DNA of 64,000 bases from Nectonema munidae. Its lineage: Eukaryota; Nematomorpha; Nectonematoida; Nectonematidae. Where the stretch lies: contig JAUIRK010000908.1 in the NCBI GenBank assembly GCA_030549495.1, positions 1,055,501-1,119,500 on the forward strand, in the 5' to 3' direction. The translations under genes were made by a program, and so were the position numbers. This document shows, piece after piece, positions 12,601 through 24,205 of the stretch. Position 1 is the stretch's first letter. Every line of letters begins with the position of its first letter. A model generated the notes under the pieces. That model did no database searches and had not been told where the DNA came from. It saw only the letters and a list, made by a program, of their open reading frames with translations.

Positions 12601-13052
12601 CGTAATAACATAACGAATAAAACTGAGTCATTATACATCAATGACCCCAAAACTATTTCCTATTCCCCTTTCAGAATTCCCTTCATCGACAGAACCCTAA
12701 AGGATTTATAAGAATCCCCATTTTTCATTCACTATGTTAAAATAAGTTTAGAATTTAGCTCCCAATATGATTGTTTATTTCTTTTTTTACTATAAAAGCT
12801 CATCTTTTACCTCTATAATATTTTACATAATTAAAATTGTTCTTGACTTTTTTCAATACCATTTTTGTCCGGTTTGATAGTCAAAATGAAAGCTCCAATC
12901 CCAAGTCAAAAATTCATTTTATCACCTCAATTAACTAAAAAAAGAAGGAGTAATGTGAATATAATTAAACAAGTGGAATAAAAAAATATGAGATTTCATA
13001 GTAACATACGTTTATACTCTGTAATGAGTCTCCTCAAAGCAGGACTAGCCAT
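3533..13052 (-). CDS. UBE2G2: Ubiquitin-conjugating enzyme E2 G2, complete five-exon gene
   Basis: The gene encodes the E2 that takes ubiquitin from E1 on a catalytic cysteine and works with ER-membrane E3 ligases (gp78/HRD1 type) in ER-associated degradation. Coding exons are 13052-13010, 8639-8558, 6265-6147, 4334-4194 and 3645-3533. All junctions are GT-AG, and the phases (1, 2, 1, 1) join to 498 bases, or 165 residues plus TAA. Human UBE2G2 is also 165 residues. Visible hallmarks are N-terminal [14 protein letters not shown], the HPN motif at 79-81, catalytic Cys89 in DGKVCISIL, the E2-G-type loop [15 protein letters not shown] after the cysteine, and the C-terminus VKKTLGL. The start is the only ATG in place and sits 2 bases after an acceptor-like CAG. 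Intron 1 (4.4 kb) is swollen by transposons. UBE2G1 fits less well, because the loop and termini match G2. Confidence 0.97.
4194..4334 (-). CDS. UBE2G2: UBE2G2 coding exon 4 (catalytic cysteine)
   Basis: Starts after TTTTTTCAG and carries [17 protein letters not shown] and [16 protein letters not shown]. It includes catalytic Cys89 and the acidic loop specific to G-type E2s. It ends ISMLA with donor GTAAGC, codon 129 split G|AA. Confidence 0.97.
5500..6110. other. UBE2G2 intron 3 content
   Basis: Non-coding. A C-run at 5949-5958 is flanked by CAGACGGATGTTAATTTT and, inverted, AAATTCTGCGCCTG, weakly resembling the ends of a short hAT-type MITE (about 5934-6043). No clean target duplication is present. 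Confidence 0.25.
6147..6265 (-). CDS. UBE2G2: UBE2G2 coding exon 3
   Basis: Begins after acceptor TTTCTTCTGACAG and reads [15 protein letters not shown], then [18 protein letters not shown], so it carries the HPN motif that builds the active site. It ends at donor GTAAGT with codon 82 split after its first base. A (CA)n run lies about 25 bases upstream in the intron. Confidence 0.96.
6291..6306. repeat. (CA)n microsatellite
   Basis: Eight CA units in UBE2G2 intron 2, next to the exon 3 acceptor. Confidence 0.85.
6310..8550. other. UBE2G2 intron 2, no gene seen
   Basis: AT-rich intron. C-runs at 6930-6942 and 7006-7013 sit in a region open on both strands (6759-7052) that looks like a decayed non-coding repeat rather than a gene. 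A short (TA)n lies at 8327-8343. Confidence 0.4.
8558..8639 (-). CDS. UBE2G2: UBE2G2 coding exon 2
   Basis: Reads [15 protein letters not shown] and then [12 protein letters not shown], the N-terminal half of the E2 fold. Acceptor TTTTAG precedes 8639 and donor GTAAGT follows 8558. Codon 42 is split AC|A. Confidence 0.95.
9110..9295 (-). pseudogene. hAT C-terminal dimerisation domain remnant
   Basis: The peptide [20 protein letters not shown] followed by [19 protein letters not shown] is a clear hAT dimerisation motif (typical form VERSFS...LL.DRR..). It lies directly after the truncated N-terminal piece, so the catalytic middle of the transposase was deleted. Confidence 0.85.
9340..9848 (-). 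pseudogene. hAT transposase N-terminal remnant (BED/CGGBP1-like)
   Basis: Reads [20 protein letters not shown] then [18 protein letters not shown]. The C-x2-C and its context resemble the BED-type N-terminus of hAT transposases related to CGGBP1. A frame shift follows. In-frame pieces continue downstream (for example [15 protein letters not shown], and [14 protein letters not shown] then [10 protein letters not shown]) to about 9340, as in the middle of this family. Confidence 0.7.
10660..11100 (-). repeat. Dispersed repeat, partner at 55700-56180
   Basis: On the minus strand this matches 55700-56180 (+) over about 450 bases with many substitutions. Shared stretches include TTCATTCTAAACTGG, CCTTGGTAG.TATACTTT and TTCTT.ATGAAATCA.TCATAAT. 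Both copies adjoin CTCCGGAGC-type MITE sequence. The short frame around VFFMKS is kept in both, but I do not recognise the family. Confidence 0.6.
11108..11568. mobile_element. hAT-type MITE with CTTCGGAGC terminal repeats
   Basis: Terminal inverted repeats are CAGGGCTTCGGAGC at 11108 and, inverted, CCGGGCTTCGGAGC at 11568 (13 of 14 match). The flanks TCCAAAAG and CCCAAAAT match at 6 of 8 positions, fitting a worn 8-bp duplication. No coding capacity. Inside, GGCTCC-type motifs recur near both ends. Confidence 0.7.
11600..13000. other. Rest of UBE2G2 intron 1, no gene seen
   Basis: AT-rich intronic DNA. No open frame or terminal repeat stands out. Confidence 0.45.
13010..13052 (-). CDS. UBE2G2: UBE2G2 coding exon 1
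   Basis: Encodes residues 1-14 plus the first base of codon 15, ending at donor GTATGT. The sequence just upstream, TTCTTCTGCCCTTTTTCAG, looks like a splice acceptor that ends two bases before the ATG. The 5' UTR is therefore probably spliced on from elsewhere. Confidence 0.93.
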
Positions 13053-13059
13053 TTCTGAA

Positions 13060-14680
13060 AAAGGGCAGAAGAACAAACTTTAAAAACACAAAGTAAAATA
13101 AATATTTATAATTTAATAATATGTATCAAAATTTTATACGATAATATATAAAAATAATTTATTACAAAAAGTTTAAAGAATTAAATGCATATATCTTCTT
13201 AGGTAATTAAAAAAGAGATGTAAACTCTCATATTACATTAAAATTGAAATTTTTTTAATAAATTCAAAGCTTCTAATAACCATAATGAGTATTATTTCTT
13301 AAAAAAGATTTATATTTCTGTTAAACATAATCAAAAAAGACACAATTCAATTTCTCCAAAATATAAAAGCAAAGGCATTGAAATTTTTGTAGCTATATTA
13401 ACAAAATTTGAAAGAAATTTTTAATATTTTCTCAACCGAATTTTGAACATTGAAAAAAAGACTCCAAATTTTCAGATTGAGAATAATCTGATATCCAATA
13501 TCACTAAAACTTATTATATTAAATAAACTTCCTAGATTCCTCTGATCAAATAGGAAAAACTCCTGAAGTACTACCAGTCACGTCGCTTGAATTCAACAAG
13601 AAGGAGAGGCAAAATTATATAGTTTAAATTTTCTTCTTATTTACAAAAAATGGAATAAAAACATTAACCCTTATAGTTTTTATAACTATTATAATGGTGT
13701 TCATTAACTTCAACAATTATTTTTTTTTTAGAAAATTCAAATATTTGAAGACACAATACATTATTAAAATAATATAGAAATCTTTTTTGAGCTAAATTCT
13801 TTCAAATATTCTTTTTTTGTAATTTCTTTGGTGTAATTACTGATAAATGAAAGTAAAAGTAAGGGCTTTATTAAAATTAAACCTTTAAATATAAATTCAC
13901 TTAGTTGCTTTTAAAGTTAAGAAACATATTAACAAACTCAAAAATTTGTTAGCAAAAAAATGGTATATTATTCAAAAGCAGTTATGTACCACATTTCCCC
14001 TTAAACAACTCGAAAATTATCAATCCTATCCAATTCCACAAAAAATTCTGTTCCCAATGTTTTTAACAAAAGAGTTTGAAAGGTAACTAAAATAAAAATT
14101 AGGGACATGAAAAGTTTTAGTGACAAGAAGTTTTTATTCTGGGTAGAAAGATAAAAAGTCAATATTTGAAAAATATTAACAATTGAAAAAACAGTTAATA
14201 AAGCATCCTGTCTCCCCTCTTTTAAAAACACTGATTTAAAAAAATTCCAAAGTCCTTACAAAAAGACTAATTGAGATTTTTTATGTTTTTGAATCAGATT
14301 TTAAAAAATTAAATTCAAAGTAGTGTTTTAATCATAAACTGCAATTGTTCGAACTTAAATGAAAAAACTTATTTGATCAATCACTTTGGAAAAAGTCTAA
14401 TGCGCTTAATTGAAAACTGGTGGTGTAAAGTAGTTATGCTTATAGAAAGTCATTACACACAGGCACATATAGACATCTAAAACAAATGTTTGAATAGAAG
14501 GATTGGTTGAAGCATGGCCTTCATAATGATATGTGAATCAGTAATAAAAATTTGATATTCAAGGAAACATATTGTTAATACTACACACATATTGAAAAGA
14601 TTAGATTCCAATACATATCATAAATACACACACACATTAAAGCTGTCACCATGCAGATGTGATTATAATTAAAAAAATTA
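13060..14680. other. Upstream flank of UBE2G2, no gene seen
   Basis: Contains the 5' regulatory side of UBE2G2. No distinct TATA or 5' UTR exon could be placed. The 76-codon minus-strand frame at 14001-14231 has no recognisable content. Confidence 0.4.
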
Positions 14681-14689
14681 TTAAAATTG

Positions 14690-16405
14690 CATGAAAGGCC
14701 AAATTATTTCAAGAACTTAATTAAACATTATTTTCCTTCATATATTTCATCTTTTTTTTCTTATTTGAAAGATTTACCCATATTGAGAAGTCCAAAACAA
14801 TCTAAAAAGCGAATATTTGTAAATAAATATCGTGTATTCAACAAAGAATTGACAGAAAAGTATTTATTTACTGACGTTGGAGAAAGCTATATGTTTGATT
14901 TGTCATAAAAGCATTGCTGTGTTCAAGAAATGCAATTTAAAACGTCAATTTCAAACCAAGCATCCTAATTATGACACAATTTATCAAATTATGAACTGGA
15001 AAAGAAAGCAACTGTATTTAAAATTTGCTTGAAGCAACATCATAAGGTACTTACCAAAACTTCGTCATTGGAAAAAGGCGTGACAAAGACAAATTTTGTA
15101 TTAGCCAATAAAATTGCAAAGCACAACAAGCCATTTGCACAAGTGAAATTTATTAAAGGTTGCATGGTTAAGATTGTCAATATTGTGTGTTCTGATGTTA
15201 AATCGAAATTAGAAGCTATATCTTTGTCGCAGAGAACTATTGTTTGTCGCATAGACTCAATTGCAGTGAATGCTCAAGAACAGCTATCAACAGCCAGTAT
15301 GGATTTTCACTGGTTTTCTATTACTTTGGATAAAAATACTTATCCTCAGGATAATGCTCATTTACTCATTTACATCAGAGGAATTGACAAAATCACTCAC
15401 ATTACAAAAGAATTGCTATTAATGAAGGTCCCTCAAAGATACTACTATTTCAAATTATTTGTACAAAACAGTATAATAAGCTGTTTAATTAGGTCAGAAT
15501 TAAGTTTTGATAAATTGACAAGTATTACAATAGATGGGGCCACTGCACTTACAAGTAAGCATTCTCACCTTGTGAAACCTATTAAAGAAAAAATTAGGGA
15601 ATTCTTGGAAGAAATCAAAGCTGCTTTTAGGAAGTACTTTACCACACAAATGAGATCAAAAGGATTTCTGAGATCTTTTTATATGGAAAATATTTCTTGT
15701 AACTTTTCAAAGGAAATGGAGAGTGCGAAATGGTTATGTGATTTTGCATATGCTGTTGATATATTGCAAAAGGTAAATGAACTAACGACAAAACTAAAAT
15801 GTAAAAGTGTATTTGCTCATGAAATATACCAGGAACTAAAAGCTTTACAAATGAAGCTTAAACTTTTTGCCAAGCAGGTGAAGGAGCAAAACTTTGTTCA
15901 TTTTCCACTTTTGAAAACACAAGCTGACGTCCCATAATAATTGTCATACAATTACAGTTCTTTGCCGTTAGCTTGAAATGAGGAATTTATCAGACGATTT
16001 GTTGATTTCAAAGCAATGGAAGACCAGTTCGATTTACTTAGCTCACAATTTGGCTATGATATTCAAACAACTAGTGAAGAACTGCAGTTGGAATCATTGA
16101 TTTGCATGCTGATGTGACTCTTTGAAGAAAATTAGTGAAAACAAATCACTGATTGAATTTTATGCATCTCTTAACTAAGAAAAATTTAAAACCTCAAAAA
16201 TTTTGCTAGAAAGATGTTTGTGATACTTGCATCAACGTACATTCACAAGCAGACTTTCTCAATAATGAAAATCAACAAATCTATGAACAGATCACTGCGC
16301 ATAGACTCAAATCTCCTCTTTCTTTTAAGAATCAGCACAACCGACTTCACCCCTAATTTTGACAAGTTGGTTAATGATTTTGACCAAATGTACAAATCTC
16401 ATTAG
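14690..16405 (+). pseudogene. Decayed hAT transposase, GTF2IRD2/ZBED-like group
   Basis: The pieces are in order. KYRVFNKELTEKYLFTDVG (14822-14878) precedes a BED zinc finger, CLICHKSIAVFKKCNLKRQF then QTKHPNYD (about 14890-14975), read in a shifted frame; one usual zinc-ligand histidine is Gln here. Next comes a 302-codon open stretch at 15029-15937 with FHWFSITLDKNTYPQ.NAHLL and TSITIDGATALTSKHSHLV, the family's first catalytic regions. A C-terminal dimerisation part follows, ASTYIHKQTFSIMKINKSMN (16226-16285) to QMYKSH. At least three frame or stop breaks separate these pieces. This is the hAT lineage that also gave vertebrate GTF2IRD2. Terminal repeats were not located. Confidence 0.85.
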
Positions 16406-16429
16406 TAGGTTAGTTATTTGTTTTTTCAA

Positions 16430-17700
16430 ATAAATAATTGCAATAAATCTATACCTGTCAACCTTAAATTATTGAAACCTGGATATTCTTGATTTTTCGT
16501 TGAAAAAACAGGGAGATTTTGCCTAAAGCAGAGAAAACTGAATTAATCTACAGAATTCTTTTTAACAAAAAGCATTTTGTTAAATATAGATGACAATTTA
16601 TTAGAATAATGCAAAATACAGATATATTAGTTAATAACACAATAAAATACTTAGCTAAACAAAAACAAATTTCAAATTAATTATTCTTTTTCATTCTTAT
16701 ATATATATATGTAAGAATGAAAAAGCAGCCAAATATAGCTTTGGCTGCTTGCTTTCTTTGACAGATTCAGTAATTCTTCTTCAAGGAAGGATTTTGAATT
16801 TGTCTTTTAATGTTTCAGGAACTTTTATTTTAGAAATATAATGTCGCAAATCATCTAGTCGATAATGAACAATCTTGGTGCTCTTGTAATCAATTTCTTC
16901 AACAATAATATCATATATAATATGATATTGATATCAATTTTTTTTAAAAGTTTATTATAAAATTTTAAAAAACCGGGGGATAAAATCTGAAAAGCTGGAG
17001 ACCAGGAGAAAGCTACCAAAACTGGGAGTTTTTTTACAAGCAAAAATGTTTTTTTGTTAAACCAAAAAAATATTTATTAAAATAAAATTTATGTCAATAA
17101 GGCAGCTGCTACACAAAATAAAATTTGATTATTATTAATTTTCGAAAAATCTATCTTTTCAAATTTATTACCTTCTATTTGAAGGCTTTCGGCTTTCATC
17201 AGTAGAACATAAACATTTTTTAAAAATGAAGGAACATTTTTTTCTAGAAACTCTTCCTTGACTTTTATTAAAAATTCTTCTTCTTTTTTTTGAAACACTT
17301 TCCTTCTTTCTACATTCAATTTGATTGACCCAAACATTAGGATGTTCAATCGTTAACGAACTCTGTAGACTGAAATATCGAAAGGTTAAAATTTTTTTAA
17401 CAATATAAAAAAATTAAAATACCAATTATGTCAGCCCTTGCAATGATTATTAGTTCGAACTTTTCTACCAAACACATTCCAAACTTTGGGATAAAAACCT
17501 TTCAAACATGTTTTTTCAAAATAATGATAAATAAACTCATAAAATAAAAAAATCTTACTTTCTTCTTTTTTATAGTATGTAAATCTTCCATTAATTTGAA
17601 TCATTTCAGTAAAAATAAAAGTAAAAAATATTGAAAACTAAAACAAAAATCTTAGTAATCAACTGAGTAATAACTTTTTTGGCGAAGAAATAAAAGTCTT
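16430..17700. other. Inter-transposon spacer, unassigned
   Basis: Holds a short (TA)n run at 16699-16711 and an 86-codon minus-strand frame at 17089-17349 (LNVERRKVFQKKEEEFLIKV and onward) that I cannot assign. Sequences at 16455-16530 and 16970-17030 look like ends of a short non-coding element, without a firm target duplication. Confidence 0.3.
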
Positions 17701-17709
17701 CCACAACAA

Positions 17710-19120
17710 ATGGTGAAGCATCGTATCGTTGATGAAGCAGTGTCAAATATAACGATACAGACATGTATTACAGAAATATCTACTGTTATTAATGAACCAG
17801 TCATTACGGAAGTACAGGGCTCAAAATATGGATTTGCAATACAACTGGACGAATCAACGGACGTGTCAAAAGGCGCACAGCTTCTAGTATATGTGCGTTA
17901 TGCTACTAAGGATGCAATTCGCAGTGAATTACTCTTGACCAATGAAATGACAAGTACAACAAAAGGAGAAGACGTTTTCGAACTTATGAAAACTTTTTCA
18001 AAAAAATGGTCTCCAATGGACCAAGCTAGTAGGTTGCACAACTGACGGCACTCCTGTTATGCTTGGGAAAAAATCTGGGTTCCAAGCTCGGGTGTAAGCA
18101 GTATCTCCATCTGTCACTTCTGTTCACTGTTTCATACAGCGATTTGCTCTCTCTGCTAAAGTTCTACCTTCCGATATGAAGACAAGATTTGAAACTGGTG
18201 GTTAAGATGGTAAACTACATTATGACATCTGCCCTAAATAGTCGTCTCTTCAAGGTCATCTGTGAGGATATCGGATAGAATACACGTCATTGCTTTTCAT
18301 ACAGAATTGAGGTGGCTGTCTCAAGGGAATACTACCATGCTCCTTTTTGGGGTGAAAAAGGAGCTGCTTCAGTTTTTCAAAACAAAAGATCACGAAGTTC
18401 AGAAGACTTTACCTTGTTAGTTAGAAGTTAGAAGTTTCTTTACCTTGCCTACCTGTCAGATTTTTTTGGAGTCATGTATTATTTCAATTGTCTCAAGGCG
18501 CTGAAAGTAACATCATTGTTTTCTAAATCAAAATGACTGAATTTACTCGAAAGCTCGATTTGTGGATTGAGAACAGACCGTTTGAAATGTGTGAGAATGT
18601 GGTGTCACTTGGGGAGGGGGAAGGGGGGGGGGCTAGTATTGCATTTGGTCAAGAGATCACCAAAGAACTCCTTCTGTTGAAAGATGAAATCAGGCAGTAC
18701 TTTTTCAATGATCGTGATTCACAAACATACACTTACATTCGAAACCATTCACTACTATTAACACTGGTGATCTCACAGTGGGAACTGGTGAACAAGAAGA
18801 ACTCATCGATTTGCAGTGCGACGAAGGTGAAAATCATAAATTAGCCAACTTCTAGTTAAATGTAAGTCCCTCCTATCCGTCACTAGAGAAAAGCTATTCC
18901 TCAGCTTCTCATATTTCCAACGACATGGGAATGCGAACAAGAGTTTTCTACCTTTCTTACAATCAAGTCGAAGACAAGAAATCGTCTTGTAAACCCAGAA
19001 CACTATTTTCGATGTTGTGTGAGCATAATATCTCCACGGCTTGCAAAACTAGTAGAAGAAAGGCAACTCCAGCCTTTGCATTGACTTACGGGTACTTATT
19101 GGTCGATAAGTTCAATATTT
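17710..19120 (+). pseudogene. Decayed hAT transposase, ZBED5/SCAND3-like group
   Basis: The reading at 17710-18045 contains YGFAIQLDESTDVSKGAQLL and VYVRYATKDAIRSELLLTNE, a well-kept first catalytic block (the D of LDESTD). Further broken pieces follow: VTSVHCFIQRFALSAKVLP-like sequence near 18100, a 103-codon stretch at 18533-18844, and a dimerisation-like FSALL-type region near 19000. A G-run at 18613-18631 lies inside the frame and looks like a later expansion. Several breaks; not functional. Confidence 0.8.
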
Positions 19121-19364
19121 TACTTGTTTATGGTTATGCACATGTGCAAATAAATTAAGTTAAGTTCTGTATATTTTTTAATTGCCGATTCGTTTATTTG
19201 TATTATATGTATATCTTATTGTGTCTGTTAACCTTTTTGTAAAGTTCTTTTATGGTCAAAAACTAATCGTTAAAGTTAGGTGGTACGTACCAAACTTTAA
19301 TAAAAAACAAATTTTATAAGTCCATAAGTGGTACACAGCAACAAAAACGTTGGGAAACCCTGGG

Positions 19365-20195
19365 TTGAGGTAAATATTTGTTGTTATTATTTTTTCCTCA
19401 AAGAAAAATGGTGCAATAACTTTGTTACACAAAAGTTCTTACCACACATTAACCTTTGGGCTGTCACGTTCATGTTTTCTAATAACCTGTGGGTTTTCAC
19501 TTGTCCAAATTCTTGCATTATATTTGTTTATCTTTCAATGCACATGAAAAGTTACTTCATTGCTAAAGCAAATGAGGTTGAGAAAGTCACCATTCTCTTC
19601 GATTTTTTTCAAAATGTTAAAAGCAAATTCTTTTCGCTTCGGTTTGTCATCTGGCTTTAGTGCTTGCAATAATTGAATTTTGTACGCATAAAGCATCAAA
19701 TTATTATGAAGAACTTTATGAATTGTTGGTCTAGCTAATTGCAGCTGAACGGAGGCAGTGCGAATGAACATAGTTTGGCTCCGAATAAATGATTGACGAA
19801 TAGGCTTGATGTCTTCTTCAGAAATTCTTGGCCTTCCACTTTTCGCTTTATGTAGCAACATTTCCATAAACTGTTCATGCCAATTGCGAATCGTCTGACG
19901 CGCTGGAGCTTGTTTTGCATATTTAGTTGTGTAATTTCTTTGTGTTTGAATACCAGATTTTGTTTCGATTAATCAAGAAACACATCGTGCTTTTTCTTGT
20001 GGAGTATTCATTTTTAAAAAGGTTAGGAAATAAATTATTTTATTTATCTAATTTATCTCTGAAATAAAAAAATGTAATATTATTAAAAACTTTAATAACA
20101 ACTGATTAAATGTGTAAAAAACATTATTTTGATAGCACTCCTTAAAAAATTTTAATGAATTTATAATTTTGTCTAACGACTTTGTGGACACCCTG
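19365..20195 (-). mobile_element. Broken mariner/Tc1-like transposon
   Basis: The transposase starts at 20011 (MNTPQEKARCV) with an N-terminal helix-turn-helix part. It runs through KSGRPRISEEDIKPIRQSF and FNILKKIEENGDFLNLICFS to NEVTFHVH, then NARIWTSENPQVIRKHER and VNVW. These are the usual landmarks, with the first catalytic Asp of SDEATFH read as Asn here. In-frame stops are present and the 3' end is cut near 19365. The terminal repeat at the transposase-start side reads ACAGGGTGTCCACAAAGTCG up to 20195, next to a TA. The other end was not found. Confidence 0.85.
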
Positions 20196-20370
20196 TATAT
20201 AAAAAAGATGTTATAAATATTATTTTTTAAATATAAAAAATACGCGTAAATTTTTACTCATAAATTTATTGTTTTAAGTTTTAGCCAAAGTCGCATTTTT
20301 GTGACAATATCGTTAACTGGAAGCATCATCAAAAAAATTTTTTTTCAATAGTAATCCTCTTTTTAACTTC

Positions 20371-20392
20371 TAATAATAATAATAATAATAAT
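20371..20392. repeat. (TAA)n microsatellite
   Basis: Seven tandem TAA units. Confidence 0.9.
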
Positions 20393-20967
20393 CATTATTC
20401 AAGATAATTTTGAAGTATAAGAAATCTTTTTTTTTTCAAAACTTCAATTAATAAAAAATAAGTTTTTATATTTTTTTCTCAACTTCAAAACGTTTTAAAA
20501 ATGTAAATCAATGAATGACATATCAATTAAATTTTTTAATATAGCTAAGATATTATAAAAACTTTAAACACTGAAATGTAAATGTTTGGTCCAGAAGATC
20601 TAGCCTATCATCTTTAGTTTTCATATTGCAAAACGTGATTTTATAATTCATATCCCGTGTATCATGTGAATTAATTTTTTTGAGGCAAAGATTATAGATT
20701 TGACGCGGGTTTCTCAACCGTATGAAAATTATCCACTTATAGGCAAAAATGAAATTCACTACGACAATTTTTTAGCAAATAATTAAAGCATTTTTATAAA
20801 TAAATATTCAAATATTTTTTAAAAACTTACTTTTTACATAAAAGAATAAAGTGGTCAGAATTTTAATCAAAGTCAAATTTTTTCTAATTAATCTCACATG
20901 AAAGATTACTTATTGTTCAGAATTTGTAGAAAATAATGCTAGCGAGTAATACAAAATTCCTATGTGG

Positions 20968-21190
20968 ATTAATGGGTGCCTGGTCACAACGGCCCAAAAC
21001 CAAAACGTCACAAATAAAAACGGCCCAAAATCGAAACGTCCCAATACCAAAAGAGCCAAAAACCAAAAGGGCCAAAAACCATAACAGCCTAAATAAAAAT
21101 TTCCAAATCAAAATGTCCCAAAACAAAAACAGCCTGAACTTTCTTTGTATCCAAATAAAAGTAATGAAACCCAAAATCAAAAACTTCGGA
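20968..21190. repeat. Left terminal inverted repeat of the MULE-like element
   Basis: Degenerate 17-20 base units containing GGCCCAAAACC, CGTCCCAA and GCCAAAAACC repeat about ten times. The inverted counterpart is at 29100-29287. Confidence 0.7.
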
Positions 21191-21299
21191 AAACTTATCC
21201 ATTCTCGAGTTTTTTGCAAAACTTACTCAAAATTATATGTTCGAAGTTCAAAATTTGAAAATATTAAATACAATTTTTGAACCAATATTATCTACTATA

Positions 21300-23480
21300 G
21301 AAAAAAGGTTAACGTGTTTCCAATAGTATTTTAGTGAAGTCATTTCTATAAAGAAACCCTGGGAAAAATTGAATATTATTTTCTCTACAAAAATTGAGAC
21401 CAAATTCAGTGGACAGAATTTGTTGGACAAACAAATTCAGTTGGACTTCAAGACAATTCGGCTTCTATCTCTTATTTTTTGAGACCAAATTGTTTTGAGG
21501 CCTAATTTCCGTGAGGTCGAATTGACCTGTTCCATTTCAACTTATTATTATTTTCAACAAGTATTGTGTGCAATAAAGTTACTAAACATTACTCCACATG
21601 AAATACTAATAAGCCTGAGTTTTCTTCTAAATTTTCCCAATATAAAAAGGGATACATTCAGCGAATATATAAGGTATACTTATAAAAGCAGTTGGTTATG
21701 TTTGAGTTTTTACCATATGTGTTTTCTCAATCTCTCTCTCTTATCGCCAACTCGAGAGCTTCTCTATATCTTGTGTAAAAAATCCTCTCATAAGTCATCA
21801 ATCAAAAATTTTGAATCTATGTAACATATGAAATGCTCTAGAGATATTTGAAAGCTTTCTAAAATCAAATTTATGATTCTCGTTATTATTGTAACCTCCT
21901 TCTCTTTTTTATTCTAGGTTTATACTTTCATAAGTTTATACTAACACAAGAATTTGAAATTAACCAAATGTAAAAGTTGTTTTAACTATTATGCAAAAGA
22001 CACCAATTGTGAAAGTAAGTAAAGCTATCACTGGAGCTAGCTAATAGGGTTAGGGGGAACAAACCTTACTCTGAGCAATGAGCTACATTATGTCATATAA
22101 CATTTTCACCAACTAGGAAGAATGGTAAAGAGAGAAAGTTGCATTGATACCCAAACCTACATTCTCATTGAAAACTTGTAATTCCAAGATCAATTTTATC
22201 GATAATTTTTTTATTTGAACTCTCAGTAAGTAGTGTGAGATCAGTGCTAGTGTTTATATAAATATTATATGTTTATATAATATATAAATGGAGTATTGGG
22301 GCAAGTTTTTTTTTATACTTTCAGTGGTTTTTTGAGAGCGATTTGTTGTTGTTCAAAAACTTAAAATTTACTTTTTGGGTGTGCCTTTTTCGATACCTTT
22401 GTGTTAATTAATTTTTTTGTGATTTAATTTATTCATTGGCGTTTCTCATTTTTTTCACAATCACTAATTGTTACTACTTTTACTTGCAACTCTCAAACTT
22501 AAAATCCTCCGTTGCCATTTTCTCATTTCAAGCATTACATTTAACTTTATTATTAATTTTTTTACTTTGCTTTTCGGTGATTGGTCAACACAACTGGAAA
22601 TCAAATATCATTAAAAATCGTTTTCATAAGTAATGGGTTTTAATTTTTAAAATAACCTAAATGTTTTTATCCAACTTTCTTGTTTGTGATAGAAAATCCG
22701 TTTAAATTTTAGTCATTATATAAATTTGACTTGTTATATAATTCAGCATAATTTTTATTAAGTTCTGTTAGTATAACTATTTATTATCATGAAATATCTA
22801 GAACTAAATTTGAAAATGTTTTTAATTTTGAACTATCTTCAGAGATTTTTTTGAAGAGTCATTAAAATTTTTTATATCATGAAAATATAACAAATTGAAG
22901 TAGACCTTTTAAATATGTTAATACAACATTTTTTTATTTACATTGGGTATAAATGTTTACTCTCCAAATGTTAGAATTTTCAGATTAATGAAAAGATAAA
23001 CTTTTTTTTTTCTGAGAAGATTTTAGAAGAAAAGTGTTTTTACTTTCCATTCTTCAATCGCCATTTTTCAATTATGCCTTTTAAGAGGCGTTTTAAGTCC
23101 AAAATTAACTTTGAAACTGTTTTTGAAATAGGGGTAGATTAACTCTTGTTTTTGTTTTTATGTTTTTAGCCTTCAAGTTTTTATGGCATGAAGCCCAACG
23201 GTAGAGGGTCTACAAACATATAAATCACAGCCAACTTCGTAATTGAGCTTGTATTTTTGGTCTACATATCTGGGCACATGTTTTCGTCTGAACTACGACA
23301 TAAAGTTTGTATTTTCTATTTAAAAATTAACCTTATTCAAACTAATCACCACCAAAAACTATGTTGTTTTTTTGTTAATCAATGAATTATTTATTCTATT
23401 GTTCGATTAAGGTTTTTTTAAAATATAAATATATTTTCAAAATTTACCTTTCAAAGTTTTTTTTATTCTAATGTTAATTT
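21300..23480. other. MULE 5' region, no exon identified
   Basis: AT-rich DNA between the left terminal repeat and the first recognisable exon at 23491. The promoter and start exon of the transposase should lie here, but no ATG exon could be fixed. GACCAAATT and GGACAAAC motifs recur at 21395-21520. Confidence 0.35.
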
Positions 23481-23490
23481 TTTGTTTTAG

Positions 23491-24120
23491 AATCAGAGAA
23501 ACCTTGTGAAGAGGATGTGTTTGTAGGTCATCTTTCATTTGAAATGGAAGCTTTTCATGTCTTCGAGACAGGTAGGAAAATTTTAAACTTTGATATTTTG
23601 CTAAAAAAATTCTTTCTGCTCAGATAATGGCTTTAATGGGAATGTTTCTCTAGATGAAAGCTTGAACAATACCTTACCAATATCGGGTGTATGCGAATCG
23701 AGTAGGCAATTTTTTATATTTGATGCTAAACTATGCCAAAAAATAAGTTATTTTTCATTTAGCTCATTCCTGTAGCGAAGAATTTCATGTTGAAAATAGT
23801 CTGAACGATTCTCCCGCAGCTGAAAATATTACAACCGCAGATATTCCTGAGTACGAGATTATATCGAGGGCATCACAAAAAGCTAAAGACATTTTACTCC
23901 ATCAAAGGAGGTAAAGACTTTGATAATAATTTTTCACTTTCCATTTTTATTGATCACGTTGTTTCTTAAGGTTTTCTTTCACCATAAAACAAAAAGTATG
24001 CGGAAAAACGTACTGGAGATGCTCCAAAAGAAGATGTAAGGCGACATTTGTTCAAGAAAGCAAAAAAAAATGTCAAAATCAGACGATATTTTCGTAATCA
24101 CTCTGATTCAGATTGCCTAA
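23491..24120 (+). pseudogene. FLYWCH zinc-finger exons of the MULE transposase
   Basis: Four exons, 23491-23571, 23624-23701, 23763-23910 and 23971 to about 24120, have GT-AG borders and matching phases. They read without a stop from ESEKPCEEDVFVGHLSF through NGNVSLDESLNNTLPISG and YEIISRASQKAKDILLHQRR into a FLYWCH finger: FTIKQKVCGKTYWRCSKRRC then KATFVQ. The metal-binding C..W.C...C is intact. A run of nine A at 24062-24070 then shifts the frame before the last part, RRYFRNHSDSDCLK. Introns are 52-61 bases. An earlier exon with the start codon is missing from my reading. Confidence 0.65.
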
Positions 24121-24205
24121 AAGGTATTTTTTTACTGTCGAAAAGTGTCAAAAATATTGGTTAAACAGAGGTAAGCTTCATTTTTTTGTATAGAAGATAT
24201 TTAAG

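Noticed and set aside
17089-17349. 86-codon minus-strand frame with a charged, helix-like sequence
   Set aside because: Looks protein-like but has no recognised motif, no splice or poly(A) support, and lies among dead transposons. Left unassigned.
20936-21280. 114-codon frame rich in Lys/Asn/Pro
   Set aside because: Translation of the CGGCCCAAAACC tandem units in the MULE terminal repeat; open only because of composition.
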